64,000 nucleotides of DNA from Isoetes taiwanensis (GCA_021234155.1 JAJEKV010000041.1:9695018-9759017), one strand, 5' to 3'. Counted from the stretch's first letter, positions 47,701 to 61,770 are shown. Notes: generated by a model from the sequence alone, not told the origin. Program-made: numbers and translations.

Positions 47701-48325
47701 TTCAAAAAAAAAAAAAAATAATTTTTTTCGGGTTAACGTAATCGCATCAGACGATTTTATGGTACCGTACCGCACGCATCGCGACGCCGCACTTTAAACA
47801 ACAACTTTTGACGACGCTTTTATCGCGTTAACCGCCATCGTGACGTTACCCCGCATCAGACGCTGTATACGCATCGCATTAACGCACGGGACGCGGAAGT
47901 ACCGCAGACTACACCGGGTGAGACGCTAGGTCCGGGATAAAGCCTAGGTCGAAAGCAACTCCCCGCAATACTTCTTTAGTCTGGCCAACTCCTCGTGGTC
48001 GCCATTCAGTATGGAGCCTTACTTGTCTGGCTTTGTTTGGCTCGAAAAGCTATCTCGCGACTTTCGACTTCTATAAGGAGGAAGTCGCTTGATCTCATCC
48101 GGAAAGAGATCATGGAACTCCGCGGGATCAAGTTAGCTACCTGCTTAGGTAACTTGCTGAGCCCCTTATCCTCTTTACCTTCTTCTGGCTCAGTCTCTTG
48201 GATCTCAAGCTTAAAGATATAAGCTACTTGCTCGCTCTTTATGCACTTGAACATCCGTTTAGAAGACATACACCGCATGGATCGGGAACAACTTTTACCC
48301 GTGATCTCAATGATCTTGCCGTCGG
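44795..48325 (-). pseudogene. Chromovirus pol, unit 4
   Basis: RT is open at 46975-47433 from [18 protein letters not shown] to the FFDD box and beyond. The linker segment is at 48006-48278. The integrase C-terminus and chromodomain lie at 44895-45377, ending early in LPENSD by frameshift. The integrase core is scattered (45385-45890). The region 45200-46960 is the most divergent stretch of the unit. Confidence 0.85.
47485..47916. mobile_element. hAT-like MITE, copy in unit 4
   Basis: 432 bp between GGTGAGAC at 47477-47484 and 47917-47924. Terminus CAGTGTAGG and, inverted, CGGTGTAG. Confidence 0.82.
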
Positions 48326-49303
48326 GTTAAGTTATGTAATGGCGGGCAGGCGATAATATACGCCCTGGGACCGTATACTGTGCTGGAACGTCACATTCTC
48401 CCCACCTTGAAATGATGCTGTCCGCAGCATCGTGGGTCTTCCCACCTTAGAAACGTCCTAATCTGCAACCAACTTGATGCATACAATATACTATTATAAT
48501 ACCTACACATTTATTAAAATTACTCTAAGGTAATATTTTTAGAACATTATTACGCCTTTAACTTATGAAATAACTTATCAATTCATAACATCCTTAAAAC
48601 AAGTTATTCAATAATTCACTTATCATGATAATTTAATTTATCAAATTTTTAACATTTCGTATATATAATTATCGTTCGAGGTACTCTTCATTCCTTGCAA
48701 CACATTCCAACAAAATTTGTGTTGCAAGTCTTCGTAGCTCGACCTCCTTGCCCTCCGGAGCGCTCTATTGGCCTGCAGGTCGATACTACGTTAGTATCAT
48801 TTAATTATTAATAAAATTTTGGTTATATGGTGACCACCCCACCTATCTACATGGATGCATGGCTAATCTCCCGGCGTAGGAAGAGGGTGAATCTTCCATT
48901 ATGGCCGTGGAGATAGCGCCTATATGCCTATATGCCGCTCATGCCTACACCTCTAGTTGCCCAGCGTGGAGGATATCCTTCCCGTATATGGGGCGTGAAG
49001 GATAGATTCCTCCTATCAAAGCATATATGGGGCTAAAGGTGCCTTTCCTATCAATGCATTCCTCAATGACCTCCTTTCTCTCGAGGTCGTCTACTTCCGT
49101 GGGACAGAAGTAGACTTTCTAATCTACCTTCCACTCATCCAAGCGGAAACGCGGTCATGCCTACATTGACATTACACCACGCCCTAGAGATCACCGTAGT
49201 GGTCCCATCATCGGTAACAACGATGCTAATCGATACCTAGCATAGGTGGCATGCGTAGATTAATCTTAACTACACATAGAATTACTCTTAACTACACATA
49301 GAA

Positions 49304-52300
49304 TTACTCTACACAAATCGACATGCCTGAGCCGATTTCTTCGGAGATGACCTTGCCGTCCCATTGCTCCATAAACTGTGGGTACTGCTTTACTAGATCT
49401 TTCTTAAGTACCCATGTCGCGTTTTCCACCAAAAAAGTGTTTCCACTTGACCAAATATTGGAGGAACTCGATCTCCTCGTTTTCTTAAAGGCTTTATCAA
49501 GAATCAATTTCGAACTATTTCCCGTTTGCTCTCCGTCATTTCCAACAACGTTGAGTGTCCAAGACTTCGCCCTGATTTGGAGTATGCTTCTTCAACAAAC
49601 TTACGTGGAAGACCTTATGAATCTTTAGGTGTGCTGGCAAGTCTAATTTGTAGGATTGATTACCTACTCTCTTGAGTATTCTCAAGGGTCCAGCCCACCT
49701 TGGAGCAAGCTTCTTGCAATTACCGGCGCGAGCTTCACCGCTTCACCTTGATCTTGAATCATACATCGTCTCCAACTCGGAACTCTCTGACTGTTCGATG
49801 CTTGTCGGCGATGCTCTTCTGTCGACTCCTTGCTGCCAGAAGATACCCTCGAACTTCCTCCACGAGCTGCTGCATGTCGGACAACATTCTGGCTTAAACT
49901 TCTACTTTTGACACGGGATTGTGCCAAGTGTCTGGAGTTAGGCATTGATAGCCGTAATTGATCATAAACGGCGACATTTGGGATGATTCTTGCTTGGTGC
50001 TATTGTAGGCAAACTCCACCAAGTGAATAAATTCTTCCCACATACCTTGCTTGTTCCAGACATAGTTCCGTAGCATGTCCTCCATAATCCTGTTGGTCCG
50101 CTCCGTTTGGCCATCCGTCTGAGGATGATAGGCCGTGCTCATGGATAGCTTGGTGCAATCGTCAGAAAGAGGTCTTGCCAAAAGGCACTCATGAACTTCG
50201 GATCCCTGTCGGAGATAATCTCCCTTGGCATGCCATGAAGCCTGAAGATTTCTTTGGTGAAGAGCTTTGCTGTATCCATAGCCGTATCTGTGGTCCTGCA
50301 GGGCACAAAATGTGCCATTTTCGACAACTTGTCGACTACTACCATCAAAGCGTCTTTCCCTCTTACGGTCCTTGGGAGTCCTGTGATGAAATCCATGCTG
50401 ATTACCTCCCACTTAGCGTTTGGCACTGCTAATGGCTCCAATGCCCCTGGAATTGAGCTGCTCGCCTTTGTCTGTCACGACATAGCGACATTCCTTGATG
50501 TAGCGAGCTACCCGCTTCTTCATTCCCGGCCAATAATAGCCAAGACTTTGAAATATGTTTTCATGAATCGCGATGGCCGGCTATTGGGCAACAGCGTGTC
50601 ATGGAGGATCAATTTCCTTACCCCCGATGATTCGGCACGCATGGCCTTGTTCTTATGGTATAACAGGTTGCCCTCCTTCTTATAATGTTTGAAGGCTTCC
50701 CGCTCTTTATCCTGTTCTAGCCTCCCTAGAGAGGCTTGCCCATACTTCCCCGAAATCCCCATCCGTTGGCAAGGACTCTTCAATCTTCTTACCAAAGTAT
50801 TTTGGAGCGTCGAAATTGCATTGCAATGCACTCTAGTTGTCGGGGATGCCTTGAAAGCGATTCGCTACCACGTTGAGCTTCCCCGCTTGTAGACTATATC
50901 AAAGTCATACTCTTCAAGGAACTCCATCCACCTTCTCTCGCCCGGGTTGAGGTGTGTTTAGCGTGAATACATCTTTGGAGGCTCATGGTTCGTATCCAAT
51001 TGGAACTTCCTTCCCAAAAGATAGTGCCTCCAAATTCTTAATGCCCGACAACCTTAAGCAATTCACGATCGTAAGTCCGCAGCGCAAGTTTTTGGCGTGG
51101 TTCATCTTCCCGGAGTCGTGACGCTACCACGCTCTTCTTGCATGAATTGCTTTTTTGTAGCTATCTTACTGCATCCGTGGCTACAAACTTATCTTTCTCA
51201 GGGTCAGGTTAAGATTTGGGGCGGTTGTTAATGCTTCTTTCAACAATTCAAACCCCGCTTGGGCTTTCTTGTGCCAAATGCCCAATCTTTCACTTTCTCC
51301 AGCCCTCGTTAAGTCATTGGCGGGGCGCTATCTTAGCAAAGTTCTTCCTGCGAACTTCACCGTAGTATCACTGCTAAGTAGAAAACCGACCTCATGCACA
51401 TTCTTGGTACGCTAATGAATGGCGGCTTCAATCTTGGCGGTCCGCCGAGATTCCTTCTATTTGAGATCACATGACCAAGGTATTCCACCTTCTCCGATTC
51501 TGAAGTGGCGCCGACAACTTGGGCGCATTGGTGCCTCTTCAACTTCTCCGGCCTCTCCTTAAGTGTTGCACATGCTCTTCAAAGGGATCTCGCTATACAC
51601 GAGAATGTCGTCAAAGAAAACTATCACAAAGGTGTCTAGGAACTCCACGAAGATGTCGCTCATGAGCCTCATGAACGTTACTTAGGGCGTTTGATAAGCC
51701 AAAAGGCATTACCGTGAATTCATAGTGCGTGCAGCGTTAAAGCGGTTTTATGAATATCTTCTTCCTTTATCCGGATCGATGATATCCCGACCTTAAGTCG
51801 ATTTTGAGAAGACCTTGCCCGTTGGAGCTGATCCATCAAGTCATCCGATCTAGGGAGCGATACTTGTTCTTAATGGTGTGCTTGTTCAAACGCCTATAGT
51901 CTATGCACATCCTCAAACTACCATCCTTCTTCTTGACAAAAGAATAGGTGTCCGGGGCGGTGAGACCGGTGTAGGTTTTAAACGCAGCGAGACGTTACGT
52001 TTTCCATACTTAACGTCTGCAGGTACCCATGCATCAGACGTACTTATTCATTTTGTGCATCAAATAGGAACAAAATTTTTTTGGTTTGTTGTTTACGTGA
52101 CGTGGCAGACGAGACGCACTTTATAAGTACGAAGATGGGTCAGACATGCATTACTTTATAGGTACAAAGTACTTTTCAAAAAAATGAAAAAAAATAATTT
52201 TTTAACGACGCATCGTAACGTGATTTTTATGGTGGCGTGCAGACGCACCGCACGCCGCAGACTTTAAACAACAACTTTTGACGACGCGTTTTGTACGTTA

Positions 52301-52785
52301 ACCCGCTATCGTCGTTACCCCGTGCATCAGACGTTGTATAAATCTTGTATGCGTACGGTGCGGGAAGTCTGGTACTACAGCGGGTGAGACGCTTAGGTCG
52401 ATAAAGCCTAGGTCGAAAGCAACTCGCGAATCGCTTTTTAGCTCCGTCAACTCCCCGCGGTCGCCATTCTCGTATGGAGCCTTTACTTGCGGCTTTGTTC
52501 CTGCTCGGAAAGTGCTATCTCGCACTCGACTCCCCTATAAGGAGGAAGCCGCTTGATCTCATGGAAAGAGATCATGGAACTCGCGGATCAAGTTAGCTAC
52601 CGCTTAGGTAACTTCTGTGGAGCCCCTTATCCTCTTTTACCTTCTTCGCTCGCCTCTTGGATCTCAAGCTTAAAGATATAAGCTACTTGCTCGCTCTTTA
52701 TGCACTTGAACATCCGTTTAGAAGACATACAATCGCATGAGGGAACAACTTCTTTACCCGTGATCTCAATGATCTTGCCGTTGTT
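49304..52785 (-). pseudogene. Chromovirus pol, unit 5
   Basis: Integrase is readable in two overlapping frames (49894-50441) with AKWEVISMDFITGLP, SDRDPKFMSAFW and QTDGQTERTNRIMED, so all three DDE residues are visible. The chromodomain is a short shifted frame at 49304-49507 that still ends in the normal C-terminus (GSGMSICVE). RT at 51480-51960 has no long open frame, although VMPFGL-type codons can be traced. The linker before RT is at 52298-52525 and reads through VSP into the MITE. Confidence 0.83.
51967..52382. mobile_element. hAT-like MITE, copy in unit 5
   Basis: 416 bp between GGTGAGAC at 51959-51966 and 52383-52390. The interior differs from other copies mostly by small indels in GTAC/CAG contexts. 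Confidence 0.8.
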
Positions 52786-53760
52786 GTTATGCGGCTGTGG
52801 CGGGGGCAGTACAATATACGCCCGGGACCGAGTATAATCGTCTTTGGAACGTCACATTCTCCCCACCTTGAAATGATGCTGTCCGCAGCATCGTGGGTCT
52901 TCCCACCTTAGAAACGTCCTAATCTGCAACCAACTTGATGCATACAATATACTATTATAATACCTACACATTTATTAAAATTACTCTAAGGTAATATTTT
53001 TAGAACATTAAGCCTTTAACTTATGAAATAACTTATCAATTCATAACATCCTTAAAACAAGTTATTCAATAATTCACTTATCATGATAATTTAATTTATC
53101 AAATTTTTAACATTTCGTATATATAATTATCGTTCGAGGTACTCTTCATTCCTTGCAACACATTCCAACAAAATTTGTGTTGCAAGTCTTAATCTTCGAC
53201 CTCCTTTGCCCTTGGAGCTCTATTGGTCAAGCAGTCGATACTACGTTAGTATCATTTAATTATTAATAAAATTTTGGTTATATGGTGACCACCCCACCTA
53301 TCTACATGGATGCATGGCTAATCTCCCGGCGTAGGAAGAGGGTGAATCTTCCATTATGGCCGTGGAGATAGCGCCTATATGCCTATATATCAGCCATGCC
53401 TACACCTCTAGTTGCTTGGCGTGGAGGATATCCTTCCCAGATATGGAAACATTGAAGGATAGATTCCTCCTATCAAAGCATATATGGGGCTAAAGGTGCC
53501 TTTCCTATCAATGCATTCCTCAATGACCTCCTTTCTCTCGAGGTCGTCTACTTCCGTGGGACAGAAGTAGACTTTCTAATCTACCTTCCACTCATCCAAG
53601 CGGAAACGCGGTCATGCCTACATTGACATTACACCACGCCCTAGAGATCACCGTAGTGGTCCCATCATCGGTAACAACGCATGCGACCGATACCTAGCAT
53701 AGGTGGCATGCGTAGATTAATCTTAACTACACATAGAATTACTCTTAACTACACATAGAA

Positions 53761-56700
53761 TTACTCTACACAAATCGACATGCCTGAGCCGATTTCTTCG
53801 GAGATGACCTTGCCGTCCCATTGCTCCATAAACTGTGGGTACTGCTTTACTAGATCTTTCTTAAGTACCCATGTCGCGTCTTCCACTGGCAAGTGTTTCC
53901 ACTTGACCAAATATTGGAGGAACTCTGATCTCCTCGTTTTCTTAAAGGCTTTATCAAGAATCAATTCTGGAACTATTTCCAGCTGCTCCTCCGTCATTTC
54001 CAACAACGTTGGAGTGTCCAAGACTTCGTCTGGATTTGGAGTATGCTTCTTCAACAAACTTACGTGGAAGACCTTATGAATCTTTAGGTGTGCTGGCAAG
54101 TCTAATTTGTAGGATTGATTACCTACTCTCTTGAGTATTCTGAAGGGTCCAGCCCACCTTGGAGCAAGCTTCTTGCAATTACCGATGCGGAGCTTCGCCT
54201 GCTTCACCTTGATCTTGAATCATACATCGTCTCCAACTCGGAACTCTCGGGACTCGCTCGATGCTTGTCGGGCGATGCTCTTCGTCGACTCCCTGCTGCC
54301 AGAAGATACCCTAACTTCCTCCACGAGCCGCTGCATGCCGGACAACATCCGCCGCGAAACTTCTACTTTGACCGGGATTGTGCCAAGTGTCCGAGTTAGG
54401 CATTGATAGCGTAATTGATCATAAACGGCGACATTTGGGATGATTCTTGCTTGGTGCTATTGTAGGCAAACTCCACCAAGTGAATAAATTCTTCCCACAT
54501 ATACCTTGCTTGTTCCGGACATAGTTCCGTAGCATGTCCTCCATAATCCGTTGGTCCGCTCCGTTTGGCCATCCCACCGAGGATGATAGGCGTGCTCATG
54601 GATAGCTTGGTCTCAATCGTCAGAAAGAGGTCTTGCCAAAAGGCACTCATGAACCGGATCCCTGTGGGAGATAATCTCCCTTGGCATGCCATGAAGCCTG
54701 AAGATTTCTTTGGTGAAGAGCTTTCTTTGTATCCATAGCGTATCACTGTGGTCTGCAAGTAGGGCACAAAATGTGCCATTTTCGACAACTTATCGACTAC
54801 TACCATCAAAGCGTCTTTCCCTCTTACGGTCCTTGGGAGTCTGTGATGAAATCCATGCGATTACCTCCCACTTAGCGTTTGCTTTGCTAATGGCTCCAAT
54901 GCCCGGAATTCGGGACTGCTCGCCTTTGTCTGGCGACATAGCTGACATTCCTTGATGTAGCGAGCTACCGGCTTCTTCATTCTGGCCAATAATAGGCTGC
55001 TGCGCACTTTGAAATATATTTTCATGAATCCGCATGGCCAGCTATTGGGCATTTGTGCGTGTCATGGAGGATCAATTTCCTTACCCCGATGATTCGGACG
55101 CGCACGGCTTGTTCTTATGGTATAACAGGTTGCCCTCCTTCTTATAATGTTTGAAGGCTTCCTGCTCTTTATCATTCTAGCCTCCCTAGAGAGGCTTGCC
55201 CATACTTCAAATCCCCATCCGTTGGCAAGGACTCTTCAATCTTCTTACCAAAGTCGCTCGAGAGGCGTCGAAATTGCATTGCAATGCACTCTAGTTGTCG
55301 GGGATGCCTTGAAAGCGCATGCGCTACACGTTGAGCTTCCCGCTTGTAGACTATATCAAAGTCATACTCTTCAAGGAACTCCATCCACCTTCTGCCTCGG
55401 GTTGAGGTGTGGTTTGCGTGAATACATCTTTTTGGAGGCTCGATGGTCTCGTATCCAATTGGAACTTCCTTCCCAAAGATAGTGCCTCCAAATTCTTAAT
55501 GCCCGACAACCTTAAGCAATTCACGATCGTGCGTCGGGGGTAGCGTTTCGGCGTGGTTCATCTTCACGGAGTAAATGCGCTACCACCGCGCTCTTCTTGC
55601 ATGAGCCTTTGCATCTGTAGCTATCTTACTGCGGTCTGTGGCTACAAGCTTATCTTTTCTCGGGTAAAAAGGGTTAAAGGCAGGGCGGTTGTTAATGCTT
55701 CTTTCAACAATTCAAACCACAGCGGGCTTTCTTGTGCCAATGCTCTGCCCAATCTTTCACTTTCTCCGCCCTCGTTAAGTCTGTTAGCGGGGCCGCTATC
55801 TTAGCAAAGTTCTTCACGAACTTCCTGTAGTACCCTGCTAAGCCGAGAAAACTTCTGACCTCATGCACATTCTTCGGTGCCGGCCACTGAATGACGGCTT
55901 CAATCTTGGCAGGGTCCGTCGAGATTCCTTCTGCTGAGATCACATGACCAAGGTATTCCACCTTCTCCGTTGCGAAGTGGCACTTCGACAACTTGGCGTA
56001 CAACTGGTGCCTCTTCAACTTCTCCAGCACTCTCCTTAAGTGTTGCACATGCTCTTCAAGGGATCTGCTATACACCAGAATGTCGTCAAAGAAAACTATC
56101 ACAAAGGTGTCTAGGAACTCCCTGAAGATGTCGTTCATGAGCCTCATGAACGTTGCTAGGGCGTTTGATAAGCCAAAAGGCATTACCGTGAATTCATAGT
56201 GCCCGTACCGCGTTCTGAAAGCGGTTTTATGAATATCTTCTTCCTTTATCCGGATCTGATGATATCCTGACCTTAAGTCGATTTTGGAGAAGACCTTTGC
56301 CCCTTGGAGCTGATCCATCAAGTCATCCGATCTAGGGAGCGCATACTTGTTCTTAATGGTGTGCTTGTTCAACTGCCTATAGTCTATGCACATCCTCAAA
56401 CTACCATCCTTCTTCTTGACAAAAAGAATAGGTGCTCCGAACGGTGAGACCAGTGTAGGTTAAAATGCTGCGACGCGTTCGTTTTCCATACTTAACGTCT
56501 GGCACCCATAAATCTTGTCACGTACTTATTCATTTTGTGCATCAAATAGGAACAAATTTTTTTTTTTTTGGTTTGTTTTACGACGCTGCGTCGTGCAGTG
56601 CATTACTTTATAAGTGCGGTACAGTGCAGTGACGTACTTTTATAGATGCGGTACAAGTACTTTTCAAAAAAAATGAAAAAAAAAATAATTTTTTTTTCGG

Positions 56701-57290
56701 TTAACGTACGTACCGTACGTATTTTATGGTACCGTACGTACCGTACGCGTACTTTAAACAACAACTTTTGACGTACGTTTGTACGTTAAACCGCCATCGT
56801 CACGTTACCCGTGATCATGCGTTGCATACGCATCGCATTACCGCGACGGATGCGGAAGTACCGGTACTACACGGGTGAGACGCTAGGGTGCGATAAAGCC
56901 TAGGTCGAAAGCAACTCGCGAATCGCTTCTTTAGCTTCCGTCAACTCACGTGGTCGCCATTCTCGTATGGAGCCTTACTTGTCGGCTTTGTTCGGTTCGA
57001 GTGCTATCTCGCACTCGACTCCCCTATAAGGAGGAAGCTGCTTGATCTCATCTGGAAAGAGATCATGGAACTCCGTGATCAAGTTAGCTACCTGCTTAGG
57101 TAACTTGCTGAGCCCCTTATCCTCTTTACCTTCTTCTGGCTCAGTCTCTTGGATCTCAAGCTTAAAGATATAAGCTACTTGCTCGCTCTTTATGCACTTG
57201 AACATCCGTTTAGAAGACATACTTTGCATGGCGGGGAACAACTTCTTTACTGTGATCTCAATGATCTTGCCGTGGGTGTTGGTATGCGGC
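53761..57290 (-). pseudogene. Chromovirus pol, unit 6 (best preserved)
   Basis: RT is open over 231 codons (55704-56399). It runs from [12 protein letters not shown] through [24 protein letters not shown] and the FFDD box to [35 protein letters not shown] and the RNase H boundary. The integrase C-terminus and chromodomain are intact at 53761-54207 (KLAPRWAGPFRILKRVG, then FLQYLVKWKHLPVEDATW, then GSGMSICVE and stop). The linker is at 56975-57346. The integrase core (54396-54809) and RNase H carry shifts, and the MITE splits the frame. The chromodomain tethers chromovirus integrase to modified nucleosomes in known family members. Confidence 0.9.
56451..56873. mobile_element. hAT-like MITE, copy in unit 6
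   Basis: 423 bp between GGTGAGAC at 56443-56450 and 56874-56881. The interior keeps GTACGTACCGTACG-type blocks (56705-56750). Confidence 0.82.
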
Positions 57291-58252
57291 ATGGATTTGG
57301 CAAATACAATATCTGGGGACCGTATAATCGTGTCTTGGAGCGTCACATTCTCCCACCTTGAAATGATCTTTGTAAAGCAAAGATCGTGGGTCTTCCCACC
57401 TTAGAAACGTCCTAATCTGCAACCAACTTGATGCATACAATATACTATTATAATACCTACACATTTATTAAAATTACTCTAAGGTAATATTTTTAGAACA
57501 TTATTACGCCTTTAACTTATGAAATAACTTATCAATTCATAACATCCTTAAAACAAGTTATTCAATAATTCACTTATCATGATAATTTAATTTATCAAAT
57601 TTTTTAACATTTAGGTATATATAATTATCGATTCGAGGTACTCTTCATTCCTTGCAACACATTCCAACAAAATTTGTGTTGCAAGTCTTCTTACTCTTCG
57701 ACCTCCTTGCCCTCCAGGAGCTCTATTGGCAAGCGGTCGATACTACGTTAGTATCATTTAATTATTAATAAAATTTTGGTTATATGGTGACCACCCACCT
57801 ATCTACATGGATGCATGGCTAATCTCCGGCGTGGGAAGAGGGTGAATCTTCCATTATGGCCGTGGAGATAGCTATATGCCTATATATGCCGCTCATGCCT
57901 ACACCTCTAGTTGCCACGTGGAGGATATCCTTCATTATATGGGCGTGAAGGATAGATTCCTCCTATCAAAGCATATATGGGGCTAAAGGTGCCTTTCCTA
58001 TCAATGCATTCCTCAATGACCTCCTTTCTCTCGAGGTCGTCTACTTCCGTGGGACAGAAGTAGACTTTCTAATCTACCTTCCACTCATCCAAGCGGAAAG
58101 CGGTCATGCCTACATTGACATTACACCCGCCCTAGAGATCACCGTAGTGGTCCCATCGCGGTGTAACAACGCATGCGACCGATACCTAGCATAGGTGGCA
58201 TGCGTAGATTAATCTTAACTACACATAGAATTACTCTTAACTACACATAGAA

Positions 58253-61200
58253 TTACTCTACACAAATCGACATGCCTGAGCCGATTTCTTCGGAGATGAC
58301 CTTGCCGTCCCATTGCTCCATAAACTGTGGGTACTGCTTTACTAGATCTTTCTTAAGTACCCATGTCGCGTCTTCCACTGGCAAGTGTTTCCACTTGACC
58401 AAATATTGGAGGAACTCTGATCTCCTCGTTTTCTTAAAGGCTTTATCAAGAATCAATTCTGGAACTATTTCCAGCTGCTCCTCCGTCATTTCCAACAACG
58501 TTGGAGTGTCCAAGACTTGATGCGGATTTGGAGTATGCTTCTTCAACAAACTTACGTGGAAGACCTTATGAATCTTTAGGTGTGCTGGCAAGTCTAATTT
58601 GTAGGATTGATTACCTACTCTCTTGAGTATTCTGAAGGGTCCAGCCCACCTTGGAGCAAGCTTCTTGCAATTACCGATGCGGAGCTTCGCCTGCTTCACC
58701 TTGATCTTGAATCATACATCGTCTCCAACTCGGAACTCTCTCATTGTTACGATGCTTGGCCGGCGATGCTCTTACGTCGACTCGCTGCGCGGAAGATACC
58801 CTCGAACTTCCTCCACAGTGCTGCATGTCGGGACAACATCTGGCTGAAACTTCTACTTTTGACGCGGGATTGTGCCAAATTAATGCGGAGTTAGGCATTG
58901 ATAGCCGTAATTGATCATAAGCGGCGACATTTGGGATGATTCTTGCTTGGTGCTATTGTAGGCAAACTCCACCAAGTGAATAAATTCTTCCCACATACCT
59001 TGCTTGTTCGGACATAGTTCAGTAGCATGTCCTCCATAATCTGTTGGTCCGCTCCGTTTGGCCATCCGTCGAGGATGATAGGTCGTGCTCATGGATAGCT
59101 TGGTCTGAATCGTCGTAAAGAGGTCTTGCCAAAGGCACTCATGAACTTCGGATCCACGCCGGAGATAATCTCCCTTGGCATGCCATGAAGCACGAAGATT
59201 TCTTTGGTGAAGAGCTTTCTTTGTATCCATAGCCCGTATCTATGGTCTGCGGGGCACAAAATGTGCCATTTTTCGACAACAATCGACTACTACCATCAAA
59301 GCGTCTTTCCCTCTTACGGTCCTTGGGAGTCTGTGATGAAATCCATGCTGATTACCTCCCACTTAGCGTTTGCTTTGCTAATGGCTCAATGCCCACGGAA
59401 TTGAGCTGCTCGCCTTTGTCTGCGACATAGTGACATTCCTTGATGTAGCGAGCTACCGCTTCTTCATTCACGGCAAATAATAGGCTGGCTGCGCTTTTGA
59501 AATATGTTTTCATGAATCGCATGGCCAGCTATTGGGCTGTTGTGCGTGTCATGGAGGATCAATTTCCTTACCCACGATGATTGGACGCGCAAAGCTTGTT
59601 CTTATGGTATAACGGGTTGCCCTCCTTCTTATAATGTTTGAAGGCTTCCCGCTCTTTATCACATTTCTAGCCTCCCTAGAGAGGCTTGCCCATACTTCCA
59701 CGAAATCCCCATCCGTTGGCAAGGACTCTTCAATCTTCTTACCAAAGTCATTTGGAGGCGTCGAAATTGCATTGCAATGCACTCTAGTTGTCGGGGATGC
59801 CTTGGCGCATCTGCTACCACGTTGAGCTTCCACGGCTTGTAGACTATATCAAAGTCATACTCTTCAAGGAACTCCATCCACCTTCTACGCCTCGGGTTGA
59901 GGTGTGGTTGCGTGAATACATCTTTGGAGGCTCACGATGGTGCGTATCAATTGGAACTTCCTTCCCAAAGATAGTGCCTCCAAATTCTTAATGCCACGAC
60001 AACGCCAAGCAATTCGATCGTCGCGTCGGTGGCAGCGTTCGGCGTGGTTCATCTTCACGGGTAAATGCGCTACCACCGCTCTTCTTGCATGAGCCTTTGC
60101 ACGTAGCTATCTTACTTCGCATCGTGGCTACAAGCTTATCTTTCTCACGGGTCGGCGAGGGGTTAAAGGCTGGGGCGGTTGTTAATGCTTCTTTCAACAA
60201 TTCAAACCACCGCTTGGGCTTTCTTGTGCCAATGCTGCTGCCCAATCTTTCACTTTCTCGCCCTCGTTAAGTACATTGGCGGGGGCGCTATCTTAACAAA
60301 GTTCTTCCACGAACTTCTGTAGTACCCTGCTAAACCGCGAAAACCGACCTCATGCACATTCTTGGTGCGGCCTTTGAATGGCGGCTTCAATCTTGGCGGG
60401 GTCGTGAGATTCCTTCTGGCGAGATCACATGACCAAGGTATTCCACCTTCTCCGGATTTTGCAGTGGCGCCGACAACTTGGCGTACTGGCGGTGCCTCTT
60501 CAACTTCTCCGGCACTCTCCTTAAGTGTTGCACATGCTCTTCAAGGGATCTGCTATACACGGAATGTCGTCAAAGAAAACTATCACAAAGGTGTCTAGGA
60601 ACTCCACGAAGATGTGGTTCATGAGCCTCATGAGCGTTGCTGGCGTTTGATAAGCCAAAAGGCATTAGGTGAATTCATAGTGCCCGTGCAGCGTTACGGC
60701 GGTTTTATGAATATCTTCTTCCTTTATCCGGATCGATGATATCGACCTTAAGTCGATTTTGGGAAGACCTTTGCCCCTTGGAGCTGATCCATCAAGTCAT
60801 CCAGATCTAGGGGGCGCATACTTGTTCTTAATGGTGTGCTTGTTCAGCGCCTATAGTCTATGCACATCCTCAAACTACCATCCTTCTTCTTGACAAAAGA
60901 ATAGGTGCTCTCGAGCGCGGTGAGACCCGGTGTAGGTTAAGTGCAGCGTGCGTTCGTTTTCCATACTTAACGTCAGGTACCCATACGTCTTTGTCGTGCT
61001 TATTCATTTTGTGCATCAAATAGGAACAAAATTTTTTTTTTGTTTTGTTGTTTTACGTCTGGCGTGCAGATGCGTTACTTTATAAATGCAGTGCTGAGTG
61101 CAGTGCGTACTTTATAGATGCGGTACAAGTACTTTTCAAAAAAATGAAAAAAATATTTTTTTGGGTTAACGATGCGTCTGCGTCACGTATTTTATGGTGC

Positions 61201-61770
61201 CGTGCGTACCGTGCAGCGTGCTTTAAACAACAACTTTTGGCGTGCGTTTGTGCGTTAAAGCGGCCATCGTCACGTTACCCGTCGCATCGTTGCATACGTC
61301 TTGTACCGCGTGCGATGCGGAATCTGATTACTACCTTTGGGTGAGGCGCTAGGTGCGATAAAAGCCTAGGTCGAGCAACTCCCGTGAAGCTGCTTCTTTA
61401 GCTCGAGTCAACTCATTATTCGTCATTACGTATGGAGCCTTACTTGTGCCGGCTTTGTTCCGGTTGAGTGCTATCTGCTTTTCGACTCCCCTATAAGGAG
61501 GAGCGCTTGATCTCATCTGGAAAGAGATCATGGAACTCCGTGATCAAGTTAGCTACACCTTGGGTAACTTCTTGAGCCCCTTATCCTCTTTACCTTCTTA
61601 CGGCTCGGTCTCTCTTGGATCTCAAGCTTAAAGATATAAGCTACTTGCTGCGCTCTTTATGCACTTGAACATCCGTTTAGAAGACATACACGCATGGCGG
61701 GAACAACTTCTTTACACTGTGATCTCAATGATCTTTCTTGAGTCGGGTGTTGGCGTTTATGCGGCGTGGC
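58253..61770 (-). pseudogene. Chromovirus pol, unit 7
   Basis: An intact integrase C-terminus plus chromodomain frame (58253-58699) matches unit 6 with one visible change (NPHQVL for NPDEVL). The integrase core is broken (58880-59230). The RNase H and RT regions (59550-60900) have only short frames, though nucleotide similarity to other units is continuous. The linker frame is at 61349-61531 (ELTRAKEAASRELLDLGF). Confidence 0.83.
60927..61338. mobile_element. hAT-like MITE, copy in unit 7
   Basis: Diverged copy. GGTGAGAC precedes it (60919-60926) and GGTGAGGC follows it (61340-61347); the ends are CGGTGTAGG and CTACC. Confidence 0.7.

Larger units (their letters stand above)
43885..48395 (-). 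repeat. Chromovirus-derived tandem array, unit 4
   Basis: 4511 bp, same organisation. The AT-rich 3' UTR (about 43940-44230) is almost base-identical to unit 3. Confidence 0.9.
48396..52856 (-). repeat. Chromovirus-derived tandem array, unit 5
   Basis: 4461 bp, same organisation. The 3' UTR and the LTR-proximal edge are well conserved; the RT-RNaseH half is heavily disturbed. Confidence 0.9.
52857..57347 (-). repeat. Chromovirus-derived tandem array, unit 6
   Basis: 4491 bp. This is the most intact unit overall. A 22 bp direct repeat (53721-53742 and 53743-53764, TCTTAACTACACATAGAATT core) straddles the pol stop codon and is present in all units. Confidence 0.9.
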
